Below, one piece after another: positions 28,832 to 40,329 of a DNA stretch of 64,000 bases. The position numbers and the translations under genes were made by a program. Numbering within the stretch: the first letter of the stretch is position 1; each line of letters begins with the position of its first letter. The notes beneath the pieces are model-generated. The model worked only from the letters and a program-made list of their open reading frames with translations. It was not told the origin of the DNA and did no database searches. This DNA comes from Pseudidiomarina terrestris. Lineage in GTDB: Bacteria > Pseudomonadota > Gammaproteobacteria > Enterobacterales > Alteromonadaceae. The stretch is from contig NZ_JAGGJF010000002.1 of NCBI RefSeq assembly GCF_030466405.1, forward strand, positions 372,001-436,000, written 5' to 3'.

Positions 28832-31800
28832 TTGGCAAACACAGCAGCACAGGTGCTATCGGTACGCGATGACTATGCAGCACCTGAGCCTGTTTATCGA
28901 CGTTATCTTGGTGCGTTAGAACAAGCTGGTTTTACAGGTGATATTGATGAAAGTTACGGTGGCCGACTGATTGCGGCCACTGATAACAGTGTTTACCAGC
29001 AACTCCCACAAGCCGTACTTTACCCGCGTACGACGGCAGATCTGCAGTTAGCCTTGCGAGTGGGCCAGCAAGATGCCTTTCTGAGCCTGCAATTCAGCCC
29101 CCGCGGCGGCGGTACTGGTACCAACGGTCAAAGCCTTAGCCAGGGCGTCATTATCGATCTCAGTCGTTACTTCAAAGGTCTGCTCGACAGCGACCTGAAC
29201 GAGGGTTGGGTGCGCTGCCAAAGCGGCATGATCAAAGACGAACTTAACGATGCCGTGCGTCACGGAGGCTGGTTTTTTTCCCCTGATTTGTCGACCAGTA
29301 ACCGCGCGACTCTAGGTGGCATGATAAATACCGATGCCTCGGGGCAGGGCTCTCTGGTTTACGGTAAAACCAGTGATCACATTCTCGGTTTAGAAGCGGT
29401 GTTGGTCAACGGCGAAGTCATTGAAACCGGGCCAGTACCGCTTGTTGAAGCTCAGGCTAAAGCGGCTGGCGAGGGCATGGAAGCTGCTCTGTATCGGCAG
29501 GCATTGGCCAGCTGCGTTGATAAGCGCAGTGCCGTTGAAGCTAAGTTCCCGGCATTGAATCGCTTCCTTACCGGCTATGACCTGAAGCATTGCTACCATC
29601 CGGAAAGTAACACTCTGGACCTGTCGCGGCTGTTGGCCGGATCCGAAGGAACACTGGCGTTTATTACCGAAGCAACGCTTAATTTAACCCGAATTCCCCG
29701 CCACAAAGTGCTGGTGAATATCAGCTACCGTAACTTTGATGCTGCGCTGCGCCATGCGCCGGTCATGATCAAGGCGAATGCGACCTCGGTGGAAACCATC
29801 GACAGCACTGTGCTTGATCTCGCGCGAAATGACATCATCTGGCATAGCGTGCAGGAACATTTGTCTGAAGGGCAGGTGGATCAGCCCATGGATGGCATCA
29901 ACATGGTGGAATTTACCGCTGTTGATGAAGCTGAAATTGAAGCGAAACTGCAACATCTTCTGGCAACGCTGGATGCTGAACTGGCTGCAGGCGATCATCG
30001 CCATGGCGTGGTAGGTTATAAGGTTTGTCGCGACGCACAGAGTATTCAGATGATTTACGCCATGCGGAAAAAGTCCGTTGGCCTCCTGGGTGCAGTAAAA
30101 GGCGAGCGAAAACCCATCGCCTTTGCCGAAGACACTGCGGTGCCGCCAGAATCACTGGCGGATTTTATCAGCGAGTTTCGTCAGCTGCTGGATGGCTACC
30201 AATTAAGCTATGGCATGTTCGGCCATGTTGATGCGGGTGTACTCCACGTGCGACCAGCGCTTGATATGAAAGACCCTGCTGATGAACGCTTGCTGCGCAA
30301 AATTAGCGATCAGGTGGCACAATTAACGGCTAAGTTTGGTGGTCTGATGTGGGGGGAGCATGGTAAAGGCTATCGCTCTGAATATGCGCCGACGTTTTTC
30401 GGCCCTGAACTCTATCCGGAAATTCAGAAAATTAAAGCGGCTTTTGATCCCGACAACCGTCTGAACCCGGGTAAGCTAGCGACGCCGTACGGACACCCAA
30501 CAGCAGAGCTGGTGTCGGTGGATGCGCGTAAGCGTGGCTATTACGATCGGCAGCTGTCGCAGGCGGTACGTGAGGATTATGCAGCCGCAATGAACTGTAA
30601 TGGTAATGGTTTGTGCTTTAACTATGCCAAGGACTCACCTATGTGTCCGTCTTACAAGGTCAGCGGTGATCGGCGCTATTCGCCGAAAGGACGTGCGACC
30701 TTAATTCGGGAATGGTTACGACTGAATGCAAATGCAGGCCTTGATGTCAGTCAGCCACCCCAACGCAGCTCATGGCTGTTGCGCGACAGAAAAAACAGCG
30801 GCAATCAGCGTGATTTCAACCACCAGGTGAAAGCCTCGATGGATGCCTGTCTGGCATGTAAAGCCTGTGCCAGCCAGTGCCCGGTAAAGGTTGATGTGCC
30901 ATCTTTCCGGGCTAAATTTCTGCAGTGGTATTACCAACTGTACCGCCGGCCGTTACGTGATCATCTGGTGGCAAGTATCGAAGATACCGCCCCCCTGATG
31001 GCGAAACTGCCACGCTTCAGTAATGCACTCACGCACAATGTTGTCAGCCAATGGCTGTTCGATCGCGTGCTTGGTTACGTCGATACCCCGCGTTTGTCTG
31101 CACCGAGTTTGAATAAACGCTGGACACAGCAGCATTGGCGTCGTGCGGGTATCAGCGAACTGCTTGCGCAGGAGCCGGGCGCAGCAGCGCGTCAGGTGGT
31201 CGTGGTTCAGGATCCTTTCACCAGTTTTTACCAGGCCGATGTCGTCGAAGCTATGGGGCAGGTGATTGCTAGCTTAGGCTACGAACCGGTATTGCTGAAC
31301 TTTATTGGTAACGGTAAGGGACAACACGTGAAGGGCTTTTTGCGCCAGTTTAAGCGCACCGCAACCCGGGTCACTCAGCAATTAAACCAGCTGGCCGATG
31401 CGGGCTTTTCGCTGGTCGGCATGGATGCTTCGACCGTGCTCTGTATGCGTGACGAATACCATGAATATGCAGTAGAAGAGGTTCGTTTTACGGTAGCATT
31501 GCCACAGGAATGGTTGGCCGAACAGCAGCAGCGATTGGCAGCAGCGACGACGCAGTCTGCCATAGCAGCGCAACTGTTCGTGCATTGCACCGAGCAAACT
31601 GCCTTACCCACCACTGGTAAAATCTGGCAACAGCTGTTTAGCACTGTCGGCGCGCAGGTAGCTGTTGTTGCCACCGGCTGTTGCGGCATGGCAGGTACCT
31701 ATGGGCACGAAAAAGAGCAACAGGAAAACAGCGAGAAGTTATTTGAAATGAGCTGGAAAGACGCGCTCGCAGTCAGCGAAAAGCCGCTGGTGACGGGGTT

Positions 31801-31900
31801 TTCATGTCGCTGCCAGAGCCACCGTTTTGCTTCTATGGAAACAAAAAAGCTGCAACAGGTTGAGCACCCGGTGCAGCTTTTGGCAAAACTACTGCGTTGA
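28832..31900 (+). CDS. ydiJ: FAD/Fe-S D-2-hydroxyacid dehydrogenase, YdiJ family
   Basis: A 1022-residue flavoprotein matching E. coli YdiJ (about 1018). The order is: PCMH-type FAD-binding domain (RGGGTGTNGQSL, then LGGMINTDASGQGSLVYGKT), the FAD-oxidase C domain (GHVDAGVLHVRP, PDNRLNPGK), then ferredoxin-like cysteines (CNGNGLCFNY and CLACKACASQCPVKVD), and a C-terminal cysteine-rich CCG-like region (GCCGMAGTYGHE). D-2-hydroxyglutarate or D-lactate is the likely type of substrate by family. The start is the TTG at 28832, chosen for the AGGAG site 6 bases upstream. The 3' end carries a hairpin that looks like a terminator. Confidence 0.9.
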   Translation: MANTAAQVLSVRDDYAAPEPVYRRYLGALEQAGFTGDIDESYGGRLIAATDNSVYQQLPQAVLYPRTTADLQLALRVGQQDAFLSLQFSPRGGGTGTNGQSLSQGVIIDLSRYFKGLLDSDLNEGWVRCQSGMIKDELNDAVRHGGWFFSPDLSTSNRATLGGMINTDASGQGSLVYGKTSDHILGLEAVLVNGEVIETGPVPLVEAQAKAAGEGMEAALYRQALASCVDKRSAVEAKFPALNRFLTGYDLKHCYHPESNTLDLSRLLAGSEGTLAFITEATLNLTRIPRHKVLVNISYRNFDAALRHAPVMIKANATSVETIDSTVLDLARNDIIWHSVQEHLSEGQVDQPMDGINMVEFTAVDEAEIEAKLQHLLATLDAELAAGDHRHGVVGYKVCRDAQSIQMIYAMRKKSVGLLGAVKGERKPIAFAEDTAVPPESLADFISEFRQLLDGYQLSYGMFGHVDAGVLHVRPALDMKDPADERLLRKISDQVAQLTAKFGGLMWGEHGKGYRSEYAPTFFGPELYPEIQKIKAAFDPDNRLNPGKLATPYGHPTAELVSVDARKRGYYDRQLSQAVREDYAAAMNCNGNGLCFNYAKDSPMCPSYKVSGDRRYSPKGRATLIREWLRLNANAGLDVSQPPQRSSWLLRDRKNSGNQRDFNHQVKASMDACLACKACASQCPVKVDVPSFRAKFLQWYYQLYRRPLRDHLVASIEDTAPLMAKLPRFSNALTHNVVSQWLFDRVLGYVDTPRLSAPSLNKRWTQQHWRRAGISELLAQEPGAAARQVVVVQDPFTSFYQADVVEAMGQVIASLGYEPVLLNFIGNGKGQHVKGFLRQFKRTATRVTQQLNQLADAGFSLVGMDASTVLCMRDEYHEYAVEEVRFTVALPQEWLAEQQQRLAAATTQSAIAAQLFVHCTEQTALPTTGKIWQQLFSTVGAQVAVVATGCCGMAGTYGHEKEQQENSEKLFEMSWKDALAVSEKPLVTGFSCRCQSHRFASMETKKLQQVEHPVQLLAKLLR
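31843..31881 (-). terminator. Intrinsic terminator inside the 3' end of ydiJ, serving the convergent gene
   Basis: A perfect 10-bp stem AAAAGCTGCA / TGCAGCTTTT (31845-31854 and 31872-31881) with a 17-base loop. Read on the minus strand it ends in six T residues, as expected for terminating the Leu/Phe/Val dehydrogenase gene whose stop is at 31904. It lies within ydiJ codons on the plus strand, where its T run is only four. Confidence 0.75.
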
Positions 31901-31903
31901 AGC

Positions 31904-32950
31904 TTATTGCTTAGCAGCTTTTGCTTTAGCGATAACTTCACGCGCCAGTTCATCAGCGATCTCGCCTGTTGGGCGTTGCTCCGCTGTAGAACGGGTAAAG
32001 ATGGTGTCCAGTGTGCCGTAAATACCACGAACGCGTTTGTCTGTTTCTTCGCGGCTCATGTTCGCTGCTTCACTGCAGACGTGGATCACGCCGCCGGCGT
32101 TGATAACATAGTCAGGCGCATAAAGAATGCCTTTTTCCATCACTTTCTTATCGTGTGCTGGCGTCGCCAGCTGATTATTGGCGCTACCGGCAATAATCTT
32201 CGCTTTTAGTTGCGGCAGGGTGTCATCGTTGATGGTCGCACCTAATGCACAGGGGGCGTAGACATCAACATCCAGACCGTAAATCTCATCCAGTCCTACT
32301 ACTGTCGCACCTAATTCCTGAGCTGCGCGCTGACAGGCTTCTTCATTGATGTCGGTGACAAAAAGTTTAGCGCCTTCTTTTGCACAATAGGCAGCAAAGT
32401 CATAGCCCACGGCACCAAGGCCCTGGATGGCGATGGTCACACCGGCGAGATCTTCAGAACCAAGCTTATGCTTTGCCGCCGCTTTCAGACCAAGATAAGT
32501 GCCTAACGCTGTATGTGGTGAAGGATCACCGGCTTTGGCTTCAGTACCGGCAACATAGTCGGTTTCTTCGGCCACGATGGCAATATCACTGGTACGAATA
32601 TTGACGTCTTCGGCAGTAATATAACGGCCGCTCAGTGAGTTGATGAAACGACCGTAGGCACGAAACAGTTCCGCCGACTTAATGGTTTTTGCATCACCGA
32701 TGATGACGGCTTTACCACCACCAAGCGGTAAGCCAGCAAGTGCGCTCTTATAGGTCATACCGCGCGACAGGCGCAATACGTCCGTAAGGGCCTCAGCTGA
32801 CGAAGCATAGTTCCACAGACGGGTACCGCCTAACGATGGACCTAAAGTGGTATCGTGGATGGCAATAATCGCCTTTAATCCAGTTTCCTTGTCATGACAG
32901 AACACGACTTGCTCGTGCTGGTCGAACTCTTGATGCTCAAATAGAGACAT
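31904..32950 (-). CDS. Leu/Phe/Val dehydrogenase (Glu/Leu/Phe/Val family)
   Basis: An NAD-dependent amino acid dehydrogenase that deaminates branched-chain (or aromatic) amino acids to 2-oxo acids. The 348 residues show the GGTRLW block, the catalytic Lys region LPLGGGKAVI, TAEDVNI, and the nucleotide fold IQGLGAVGYD. The start at 32950 is preferred because GAGGA lies 9 bases upstream; an alternative ATG at 32971 would add 7 residues. Leucine dehydrogenase is the best specific guess. Palindromes lie upstream (33036-33072). Confidence 0.87.
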   Translation of the reverse strand: MSLFEHQEFDQHEQVVFCHDKETGLKAIIAIHDTTLGPSLGGTRLWNYASSAEALTDVLRLSRGMTYKSALAGLPLGGGKAVIIGDAKTIKSAELFRAYGRFINSLSGRYITAEDVNIRTSDIAIVAEETDYVAGTEAKAGDPSPHTALGTYLGLKAAAKHKLGSEDLAGVTIAIQGLGAVGYDFAAYCAKEGAKLFVTDINEEACQRAAQELGATVVGLDEIYGLDVDVYAPCALGATINDDTLPQLKAKIIAGSANNQLATPAHDKKVMEKGILYAPDYVINAGGVIHVCSEAANMSREETDKRVRGIYGTLDTIFTRSTAEQRPTGEIADELAREVIAKAKAAKQ

Positions 32951-33035
32951 GACTGATATTTCCTCGTTCATCCCAAAATTGCGCGCACATTAGCATTTTC
33001 ATTTTGCCCGCGCTAGTGAATGCGAAAAATAAAAC

Positions 33036-33072
33036 GTTTACGTTAACGTAAACTTTAGCAAGCAAAGTTTAC
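33036..33072. promoter_or_regulatory. Two overlapping palindromes upstream of the dehydrogenase gene
   Basis: A perfect 18-bp palindrome GTTTACGTTAACGTAAAC (33036-33053) overlaps a second perfect inverted repeat, GTAAACTTT (33048-33056) with AAAGTTTAC (33064-33072). This looks like an operator. The first has the shape of sites I recall for MerR-family LiuR regulators of branched-chain amino acid use, which fits the neighbouring dehydrogenase, but I cannot verify the match. The gap also serves the divergent DUF4826 gene. Confidence 0.6.
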
Positions 33073-33172
33073 ACGATTTCCTGCTTTGCCCTAAAGTTCT
33101 TTCACGGTAGTATGTAGCTATGCTTCAAAGCAGTTTCAGACGAACTAAAATCGAGAAGGATGTAAACAGATT

Positions 33173-33613
33173 ATGGCAACCGAACAGCCTCAAATGACCC
33201 AGGAAGAGATGTCCGCATGGGTCCGTGAACACTTTCAGGCGGCGAACAAGTACCTGGCTGAAAACGGCATCATCAGCGATCGGGTCTTAACCAAAGACTC
33301 GCGCTATTTAGCGCCTTATGTCGCTATTTGGAAGTTTAGCACACAGGACAAAAAAGAATTGTGGTTGGTCAACGGCGATGTGCCGACGGACGTCGCCGGC
33401 AATAAAGCCGCAGACAATGCGCGCGACGCCTTACGCTACTTTTCGTTCCAGTGGCAAATGAAAGCGCAAGGAATCTTAGGTGATCCTAAGAGCAGCGCTG
33501 ATCCTGAACAACAGCGCTATGCCCAATATTTGATTGATCGTGCCGAAGCACTGTATGACGTGGTCGGTACTGAAGAGTTATGGCAGGCGCCAGCAGAGCA
33601 GGGCAACAGTTAA
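33173..33613 (+). CDS. DUF4826-family protein
   Basis: A 146-residue soluble protein without signal peptide or membrane segment. It resembles the DUF4826 group found in Alteromonadales: an acidic N-terminus (QMTQEEMSAWVREHF), then YLAPYVAIWKF and a tryptophan-rich middle (ELWLVNGDVPTDV, YFSFQWQMKAQG). No function is known. The gene is divergent from the dehydrogenase across a 222-base gap and overlaps the convergent roxA by 4 bases at the stops. Confidence 0.7.
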   Translation: MATEQPQMTQEEMSAWVREHFQAANKYLAENGIISDRVLTKDSRYLAPYVAIWKFSTQDKKELWLVNGDVPTDVAGNKAADNARDALRYFSFQWQMKAQGILGDPKSSADPEQQRYAQYLIDRAEALYDVVGTEELWQAPAEQGNS

Positions 33614-33622
33614 TCTGTTGCC
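33602..33622. terminator. Perfect hairpin at the DUF4826/roxA stop overlap
   Basis: GGCAACAG-TTAAT-CTGTTGCC forms a perfect 8-bp stem whose 5-base loop contains both stop codons: TAA (33611-33613) on plus and TAA read from TTA (33610-33612) on minus. No T run follows on either strand, so it may be a bidirectional pause or a transcript-end barrier rather than a classic terminator. Confidence 0.5.
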
Positions 33623-34766
33623 TCGTCTTCAAGTTCCTGAATTAAATGGAATACGCCCTGATTCAGCAGTTCAGCTAAACAGTTGAGCGCTGCTGAGTCG
33701 GCGAGTATCGCGTCGCACTCTGCTAATGCCACTTCCTGGTCCAGCTCCAGTAACGCTGTAAAGCCTGCGCTTAAGCTGTCGGGCTCGGCAACGCAATCGC
33801 CATTGGCATACAACTTACCGTCACAGCCCAGTAATAGCCGCGCGCCGGGCGTGCGGCAAACCAACATGTCGGTGCTGGCATAGCTGGCTAATTCAACCAG
33901 GGTAATTTCACGCTCAGGCTGTGGCAGTGGTCGTTTCGACTGCGACATCACTTGCTGGATTGCATGTACCCCAGAGGCTGATTTCAGCTGTTCGAGCAAG
34001 AGTTGCTGGACGTTTTCAATCTCCCGCTCAGCAATTTCATACGGCGCTTTGTTTTGGTCCAGTTTCGGATCCTGGTAACGGGGGAATTTTTCCTCACTTG
34101 CCAGCAATTGATCAGCGAGTTGGGCCAGCCACTCAGCGGTATTCGGGGCACGAAAACCAATCGAATAGTTCAGGCTGGGCTCCAGCGCCACGCCATGGTG
34201 CGGGCAGCCAGCTGGAATATAAAGCACATCACCAGGTTGCAGCACAGCATCGATGCAGGCGGTAAAATCAGTATTGCGAATTTGCTTTAAGTCGGGATGC
34301 GGGCAAAACTCTTCCGCACCGGCATCGCGCTCACCCACGCGCCAGTGACGCTGACCTGCACCCTGAATAATAAAGACATCGTACTGATCGAGGTGGGCGC
34401 CGACGCTACCATGCTCAGTGGCAAAGCTCACCATGACATCATCAAGCCGCCAATCGGGCAGGAAGCGGAATGGCAAGAGCAAGTTCTGCACATCCGGAAA
34501 CCACTCGTTGACCGCTTGCACCAGCAGCGTCCAACCTTCTTCGCCAAACCGTTCATAGTCTGTAAAAGGGCCGTGTTCAACATCCCAGGTAGCGTCCTGC
34601 TGGGCGATTACTCTGGCATCAACGCCTTCTTCCATCGCTAAGCCGGCGAGCAACTCTGGTGCAATAGGATCATCAAAGTCTGCCAGCGCGGCGCGCATCA
34701 ATAGTGGCCGTTGCTGCCAGTAATCACGCAAAAAGGCGTCGCGATCGATCCGCAGTTCAAAGGACA

Positions 34767-34767
<1 letters not shown>
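33610..34767 (-). CDS. roxA: Ribosomal protein 50S L16 arginine hydroxylase RoxA (YcfD)
   Basis: RoxA is a JmjC-like Fe(II)/2-oxoglutarate oxygenase that hydroxylates an arginine of ribosomal protein L16. The 385 residues show the cupin barrel with HLD in GAHLDQYDVFIIQGAGQRHW and the distal His in GCPHHGVALE, followed by a C-terminal winged-helix region. E. coli YcfD is 373 residues. The start at 34767 overlaps the purB stop by one base. Confidence 0.9.
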
Positions 34768-36777
<2,010 letters not shown>

Positions 36778-36781
<4 letters not shown>

Positions 36782-37908
36782 AGTAAGACCTCATGATCAG
36801 CCAGACGCTGCTCGATGATGCCGCCGCCCAGACAGACTTCGTTCAGATAAAACACTGCGGATTGGCCCGGCGTGACTGCGGCAACCGGAGCATTGAACGC
36901 AACGGCTACCGTACCATCGGCTTGCGGAGTGACTGTGCAGGGAATATCCTGCTGCCGGTAGCGTGTCTTCAGGGTACATTGCAACGGCTGTTGCGGGCCC
37001 TCGCGGTCGATCCAGTGCAATTGTCCCGCAATCAGCCCTTTGGAATAGAGCCGCGGGTGGTTTTTTCCCTGTGCGACAATCAGAACGTTGCGTTCAACAT
37101 CTTTATCGACCACATACCAGGGCTCGTCGCCAGCATTGGCCAGGCCACCAATATGCAATCCTTTACGCTGACCCAAGGTATGGTACATCAAGCCCTCGTG
37201 TTCACCTAAGACATCGCCGTCCACGCTCTCAATGGTTCCGGGGCGAGCCGGCAGATAGGTTTGTAGGAAATCCTTGAATTTGCGCTCGCCAATAAAGCAA
37301 ATACCGGTCGAATCTTTCTTATCAGCGGTTACCAGGTCTTGTTCTTCGGCAATCCGGCGCACTTCCGGTTTTTCAAGTTCGCCTACCGGGAATAAAGTCT
37401 GGGCTACATGCTCGTGCGACAGGGTATAAAGGAAGTAACTTTGATCTTTGTTGTCATCCAGGCCTCGCAACAGCTGGAATTTGCCATCCTGCTCACGCCG
37501 GCGCACGTAATGTCCGGTGGCGATATAGTCAGCCTCGAGTGCCGCTGCGGCAAATTCAAGAAAAGCTTTGAACTTGATTTCTTTGTTGCACATGATGTCT
37601 GGATTCGGCGTACGACCCGCGCGATATTCGTCAAGAAAGTATTCGAACACATTGTCCCAATATTCAGCAGCAAAGTTCACTGTGTGCAGAGGGATACCGA
37701 GTTTAGCGCAAACCGCCTCGGCATCAGCAAGATCCGTCGCCGCTGCACAGTATTCGTCGGTATCGTCTTCTTCCCAGTTCTTCATGAACAAACCTTCCAC
37801 CTTATAGCCCTGCTCGAGCAATAAGTAGGCAGATACGGACGAGTCAACGCCGCCGGACATGCCGACGATAACTTTTGTGTTTGCGTTCGCGTTTTCAGTA
37901 GTGGACAT
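36778..37908 (-). CDS. mnmA: tRNA-specific 2-thiouridylase MnmA
   Basis: MnmA makes 2-thiouridine at position 34 of tRNA-Lys, -Glu and -Gln. The 376-residue protein has the PP-loop SGGVDSS near residue 18, the PNPDIMCN nucleophile Cys (about 107), and the second active Cys in [10 protein letters not shown]. The frame is open 14 codons further upstream, but the ATG at 37908 gives the usual N-terminus and has AAGG upstream. It heads the mnmA-hflD-purB-roxA run. rluE lies 35 bases upstream on the same strand. Confidence 0.95.
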
Positions 37909-37943
37909 GACAACCTTCGTGATGACTTTTAAGCGCGCGAATT

Positions 37944-38621
37944 CTACCACACAGGAGGGACTTCACGCCACTGACCTGGCTGCATTCCTGCCAGACGCCA
38001 GGGCCCAATTGCCGCCCGGATAAGACGCAAGGTCGGAAAGCCAACCGCAGCGGTCATGCGGCGAACCTGGCGGTTTTTACCTTCACGAATCACCAGGCAG
38101 ATCCAGGTGTCTGGCACTGATTTGCGTTCTCTGACCGGTGGCTCCCGCTGCCAGAGGTTATCCGGTTCAGGCATGACAAAGGCTTCGGCTGGCAGGGTTT
38201 TACCATCATTGAGTTCAACCCCGTCCCGTAATTGCTGCAGCGCTGCTTCATCTGGACTGCCTTCAACCTGAACCCAGTAGGTTTTCGGCAGTTTGTGTTT
38301 CGGGTGACTTATTTTATGCTGCAGACTGCCGTCGTTAGTTAACAGCAATAAACCCTCGCTGTCTTTATCAAGGCGACCCGCCGGGTAGATATCGTTGAAG
38401 GGAATGTAAGGCTTTAAGGTCAAATCCCCCGTTTCACCTGAGAACTGGGTGAGCACGCCGTAAGGCTTGTTGAACAACACCAGTTTCGGGTTGGCAGGAC
38501 GAGGCTGGGACTGCCGGCGTTTTTGATAAGGTCGTTTCACATCTGGCTCCTGTTGATCTTGACGAGTACCGTCCGGCATAGGATTAATGTTAGAATCATC
38601 TTTGCTTTGAACGTCAGCCAT
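37944..38621 (-). CDS. rluE: 23S rRNA pseudouridine synthase RluE type
   Basis: A 225-residue RsuA/RluB/E-family pseudouridine synthase. The catalytic Asp lies in [19 protein letters not shown]; the [12 protein letters not shown] and [17 protein letters not shown] motifs are typical. RluE isomerises U2457 in E. coli 23S rRNA. No S4 domain precedes the core, as usual for RluE; instead a basic, low-complexity N-terminus of about 35 residues is seen. The chosen ATG at 38621 drops a further 24 possible upstream codons. Confidence 0.9.
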   Translation of the reverse strand: MADVQSKDDSNINPMPDGTRQDQQEPDVKRPYQKRRQSQPRPANPKLVLFNKPYGVLTQFSGETGDLTLKPYIPFNDIYPAGRLDKDSEGLLLLTNDGSLQHKISHPKHKLPKTYWVQVEGSPDEAALQQLRDGVELNDGKTLPAEAFVMPEPDNLWQREPPVRERKSVPDTWICLVIREGKNRQVRRMTAAVGFPTLRLIRAAIGPWRLAGMQPGQWREVPPVW

Positions 38622-38653
38622 TAAAAAACAATAGTATAAAGGAAAAGCTAGCG

Positions 38654-39442
38654 ATGCAGGACTCAAACCCGAAAGATTCACAAACTCTGGCAACGACTAA
38701 GGATAACTTTGCTGCTGCATTACGTGGCGAAGTCCCGCTACAGGTTGGTGATGTCATTCAACGCAGCTGGGACATCACGCTGAGAGCGCTACCAATAATG
38801 TTACTGGGTCTGGTCATTTTAATGCTGGTAAACCTTGTGCTTTCGACGGTTTCCGCGCAGCTTTTCCCGGTTGATGAAGAGAATGTTAACTTCTTCAATA
38901 TGTTCGGACAATCGGTCTTGAGTGGTCTGCTCATCGCACCATTTACTGCGATTCTGGTGTTAATGGGGCTGCGTAATGCGCGCGATGAAAAGCCTACGCT
39001 CGGTTTGATCAGTGAAGCCCTGCGATTCGCGCCGCAAATGATTGCGGTTGCAGCGATTTTAATGGCAGCGATGGCCGTTCCCGGCATTATTCTCTATTTC
39101 ATTTTTGGTGCTACCGGGACCTTTTTCGCGTTATTCATTCTAATAGCGATCTATTTACAGCTAAGCTTTACCTTAGTGACGCCACTTATTCTGGATCGTC
39201 ATTTGACGGTGTCGCGGGCGATTTTCGCTTCTGTACTGATTTTAAATAAAAAGATGGCACCACTGGTTGCGATCTATGCGATCTTTACAATCATTGTGAT
39301 TATCAGTGCCTTACCGCTGTTTTTAGGTTTAATCTTCACCATCCCCATGAGTTTTAACGTGATCGGTGTCATCTATAATCGTCTCATTGGCGTACCAGAA
39401 GGAACTACACCAACGGACCCTGAGGCTATTGAGGAGAATTGA
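38654..39442 (+). CDS. Polytopic membrane protein, unknown function (YciC-like)
   Basis: A 262-residue membrane protein with about five or six hydrophobic segments (roughly 45-67, 88-108, 125-148, 150-172, 205-235). It resembles glycerophosphoryl or YciC/UPF0259-like inner-membrane proteins in layout, but I do not assign a family. It is divergent from rluE across 32 bases and overlaps the bax gene by one base, so the two are probably cotranscribed. Its function is not known. Confidence 0.65.
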   Translation: MQDSNPKDSQTLATTKDNFAAALRGEVPLQVGDVIQRSWDITLRALPIMLLGLVILMLVNLVLSTVSAQLFPVDEENVNFFNMFGQSVLSGLLIAPFTAILVLMGLRNARDEKPTLGLISEALRFAPQMIAVAAILMAAMAVPGIILYFIFGATGTFFALFILIAIYLQLSFTLVTPLILDRHLTVSRAIFASVLILNKKMAPLVAIYAIFTIIVIISALPLFLGLIFTIPMSFNVIGVIYNRLIGVPEGTTPTDPEAIEEN

Positions 39443-40329
39443 TGTTACGTAAGCTGACTATCATGCTAGGTATTATTGCTGCGGTGGCAGCGGCCATCGC
39501 CCCAAATGTGCTGCATTTGGCTCATCCTTACCGTTTATACGATGGGGTTGTCCCGGCGCATACTATTGCCGTGGCTGCGCCGACGGTAACAGAATTGCCG
39601 GATTTTTCCCGTTATCAGCAAACCGACGAGAAGAAACAGGCATTCTTCTCTTTCCTGGGGCCCTTAGTCGCGGCTGAGAACGCTGTGATTGAAGAGCAGC
39701 GGGCCGGCTTGCATGCGCTGTATACCAAATGGCAACTCAATCCTGACTCCCTGTCGAATGAGCAAGTCAGCTGGCTTGAATATCTCGCGAAACGTTATCG
39801 CGTCGAGTTTAGTTTTACTTCTGAGACCGAAGCAGAGCAGGGTTTTGCTCTGTTAAAACGCCGCGTGGATGTGATCCCGGAGACGTTAGTATTGGTGCAG
39901 GCCGCCAATGAGTCTGCGTGGGGCACGTCGCGCTTTGCTCAGCAGGCGCTCAATTTATTCGGTCAGTGGTGTTTTCGCGAAGGTTGTGGCCTGGTACCGG
40001 GTGCTCGCGGGGCTGAAGCGACCCACGAGGTGCAGAAATTCGATTCGGTAAATGCTTCCGTGCGTAGCTACTTGCGTAACCTGAATACCCATCCTGCTTA
40101 CTATGAAATGCGGCAACTGCGCGCCGAGCAGCGTGAGCAAAATCAGACCATCAGGGCGTTGGATTTAACTCCTGGATTGCTGAGTTACTCGGAACGAGGT
40201 GAGGCCTACGTGGAAGAACTGAATGCGATGATTCGCGTCAATCGTCCCATCATCATGGATGCGATGGACGATGACAAACCCGTTGCAGAGCCAGGCTTTA
40301 CGCCTAGCTCAGATTCCGCACCTGAATAA
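39442..40329 (+). CDS. Bax-like glucosaminidase-domain protein
   Basis: A 295-residue exported protein with an N-terminal hydrophobic segment (residues 8-22) and a GH73-type glucosaminidase domain. The putative catalytic Glu sits in the [19 protein letters not shown] block. E. coli Bax is about 274 residues and has the same layout. It likely acts on peptidoglycan in the periplasm. The ATG at 39442 overlaps the previous TGA by one base; a TTG one codon upstream is possible. The 3' end overlaps the convergent ttcA by 26 bases. Confidence 0.85.
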   Translation: MLRKLTIMLGIIAAVAAAIAPNVLHLAHPYRLYDGVVPAHTIAVAAPTVTELPDFSRYQQTDEKKQAFFSFLGPLVAAENAVIEEQRAGLHALYTKWQLNPDSLSNEQVSWLEYLAKRYRVEFSFTSETEAEQGFALLKRRVDVIPETLVLVQAANESAWGTSRFAQQALNLFGQWCFREGCGLVPGARGAEATHEVQKFDSVNASVRSYLRNLNTHPAYYEMRQLRAEQREQNQTIRALDLTPGLLSYSERGEAYVEELNAMIRVNRPIIMDAMDDDKPVAEPGFTPSSDSAPE

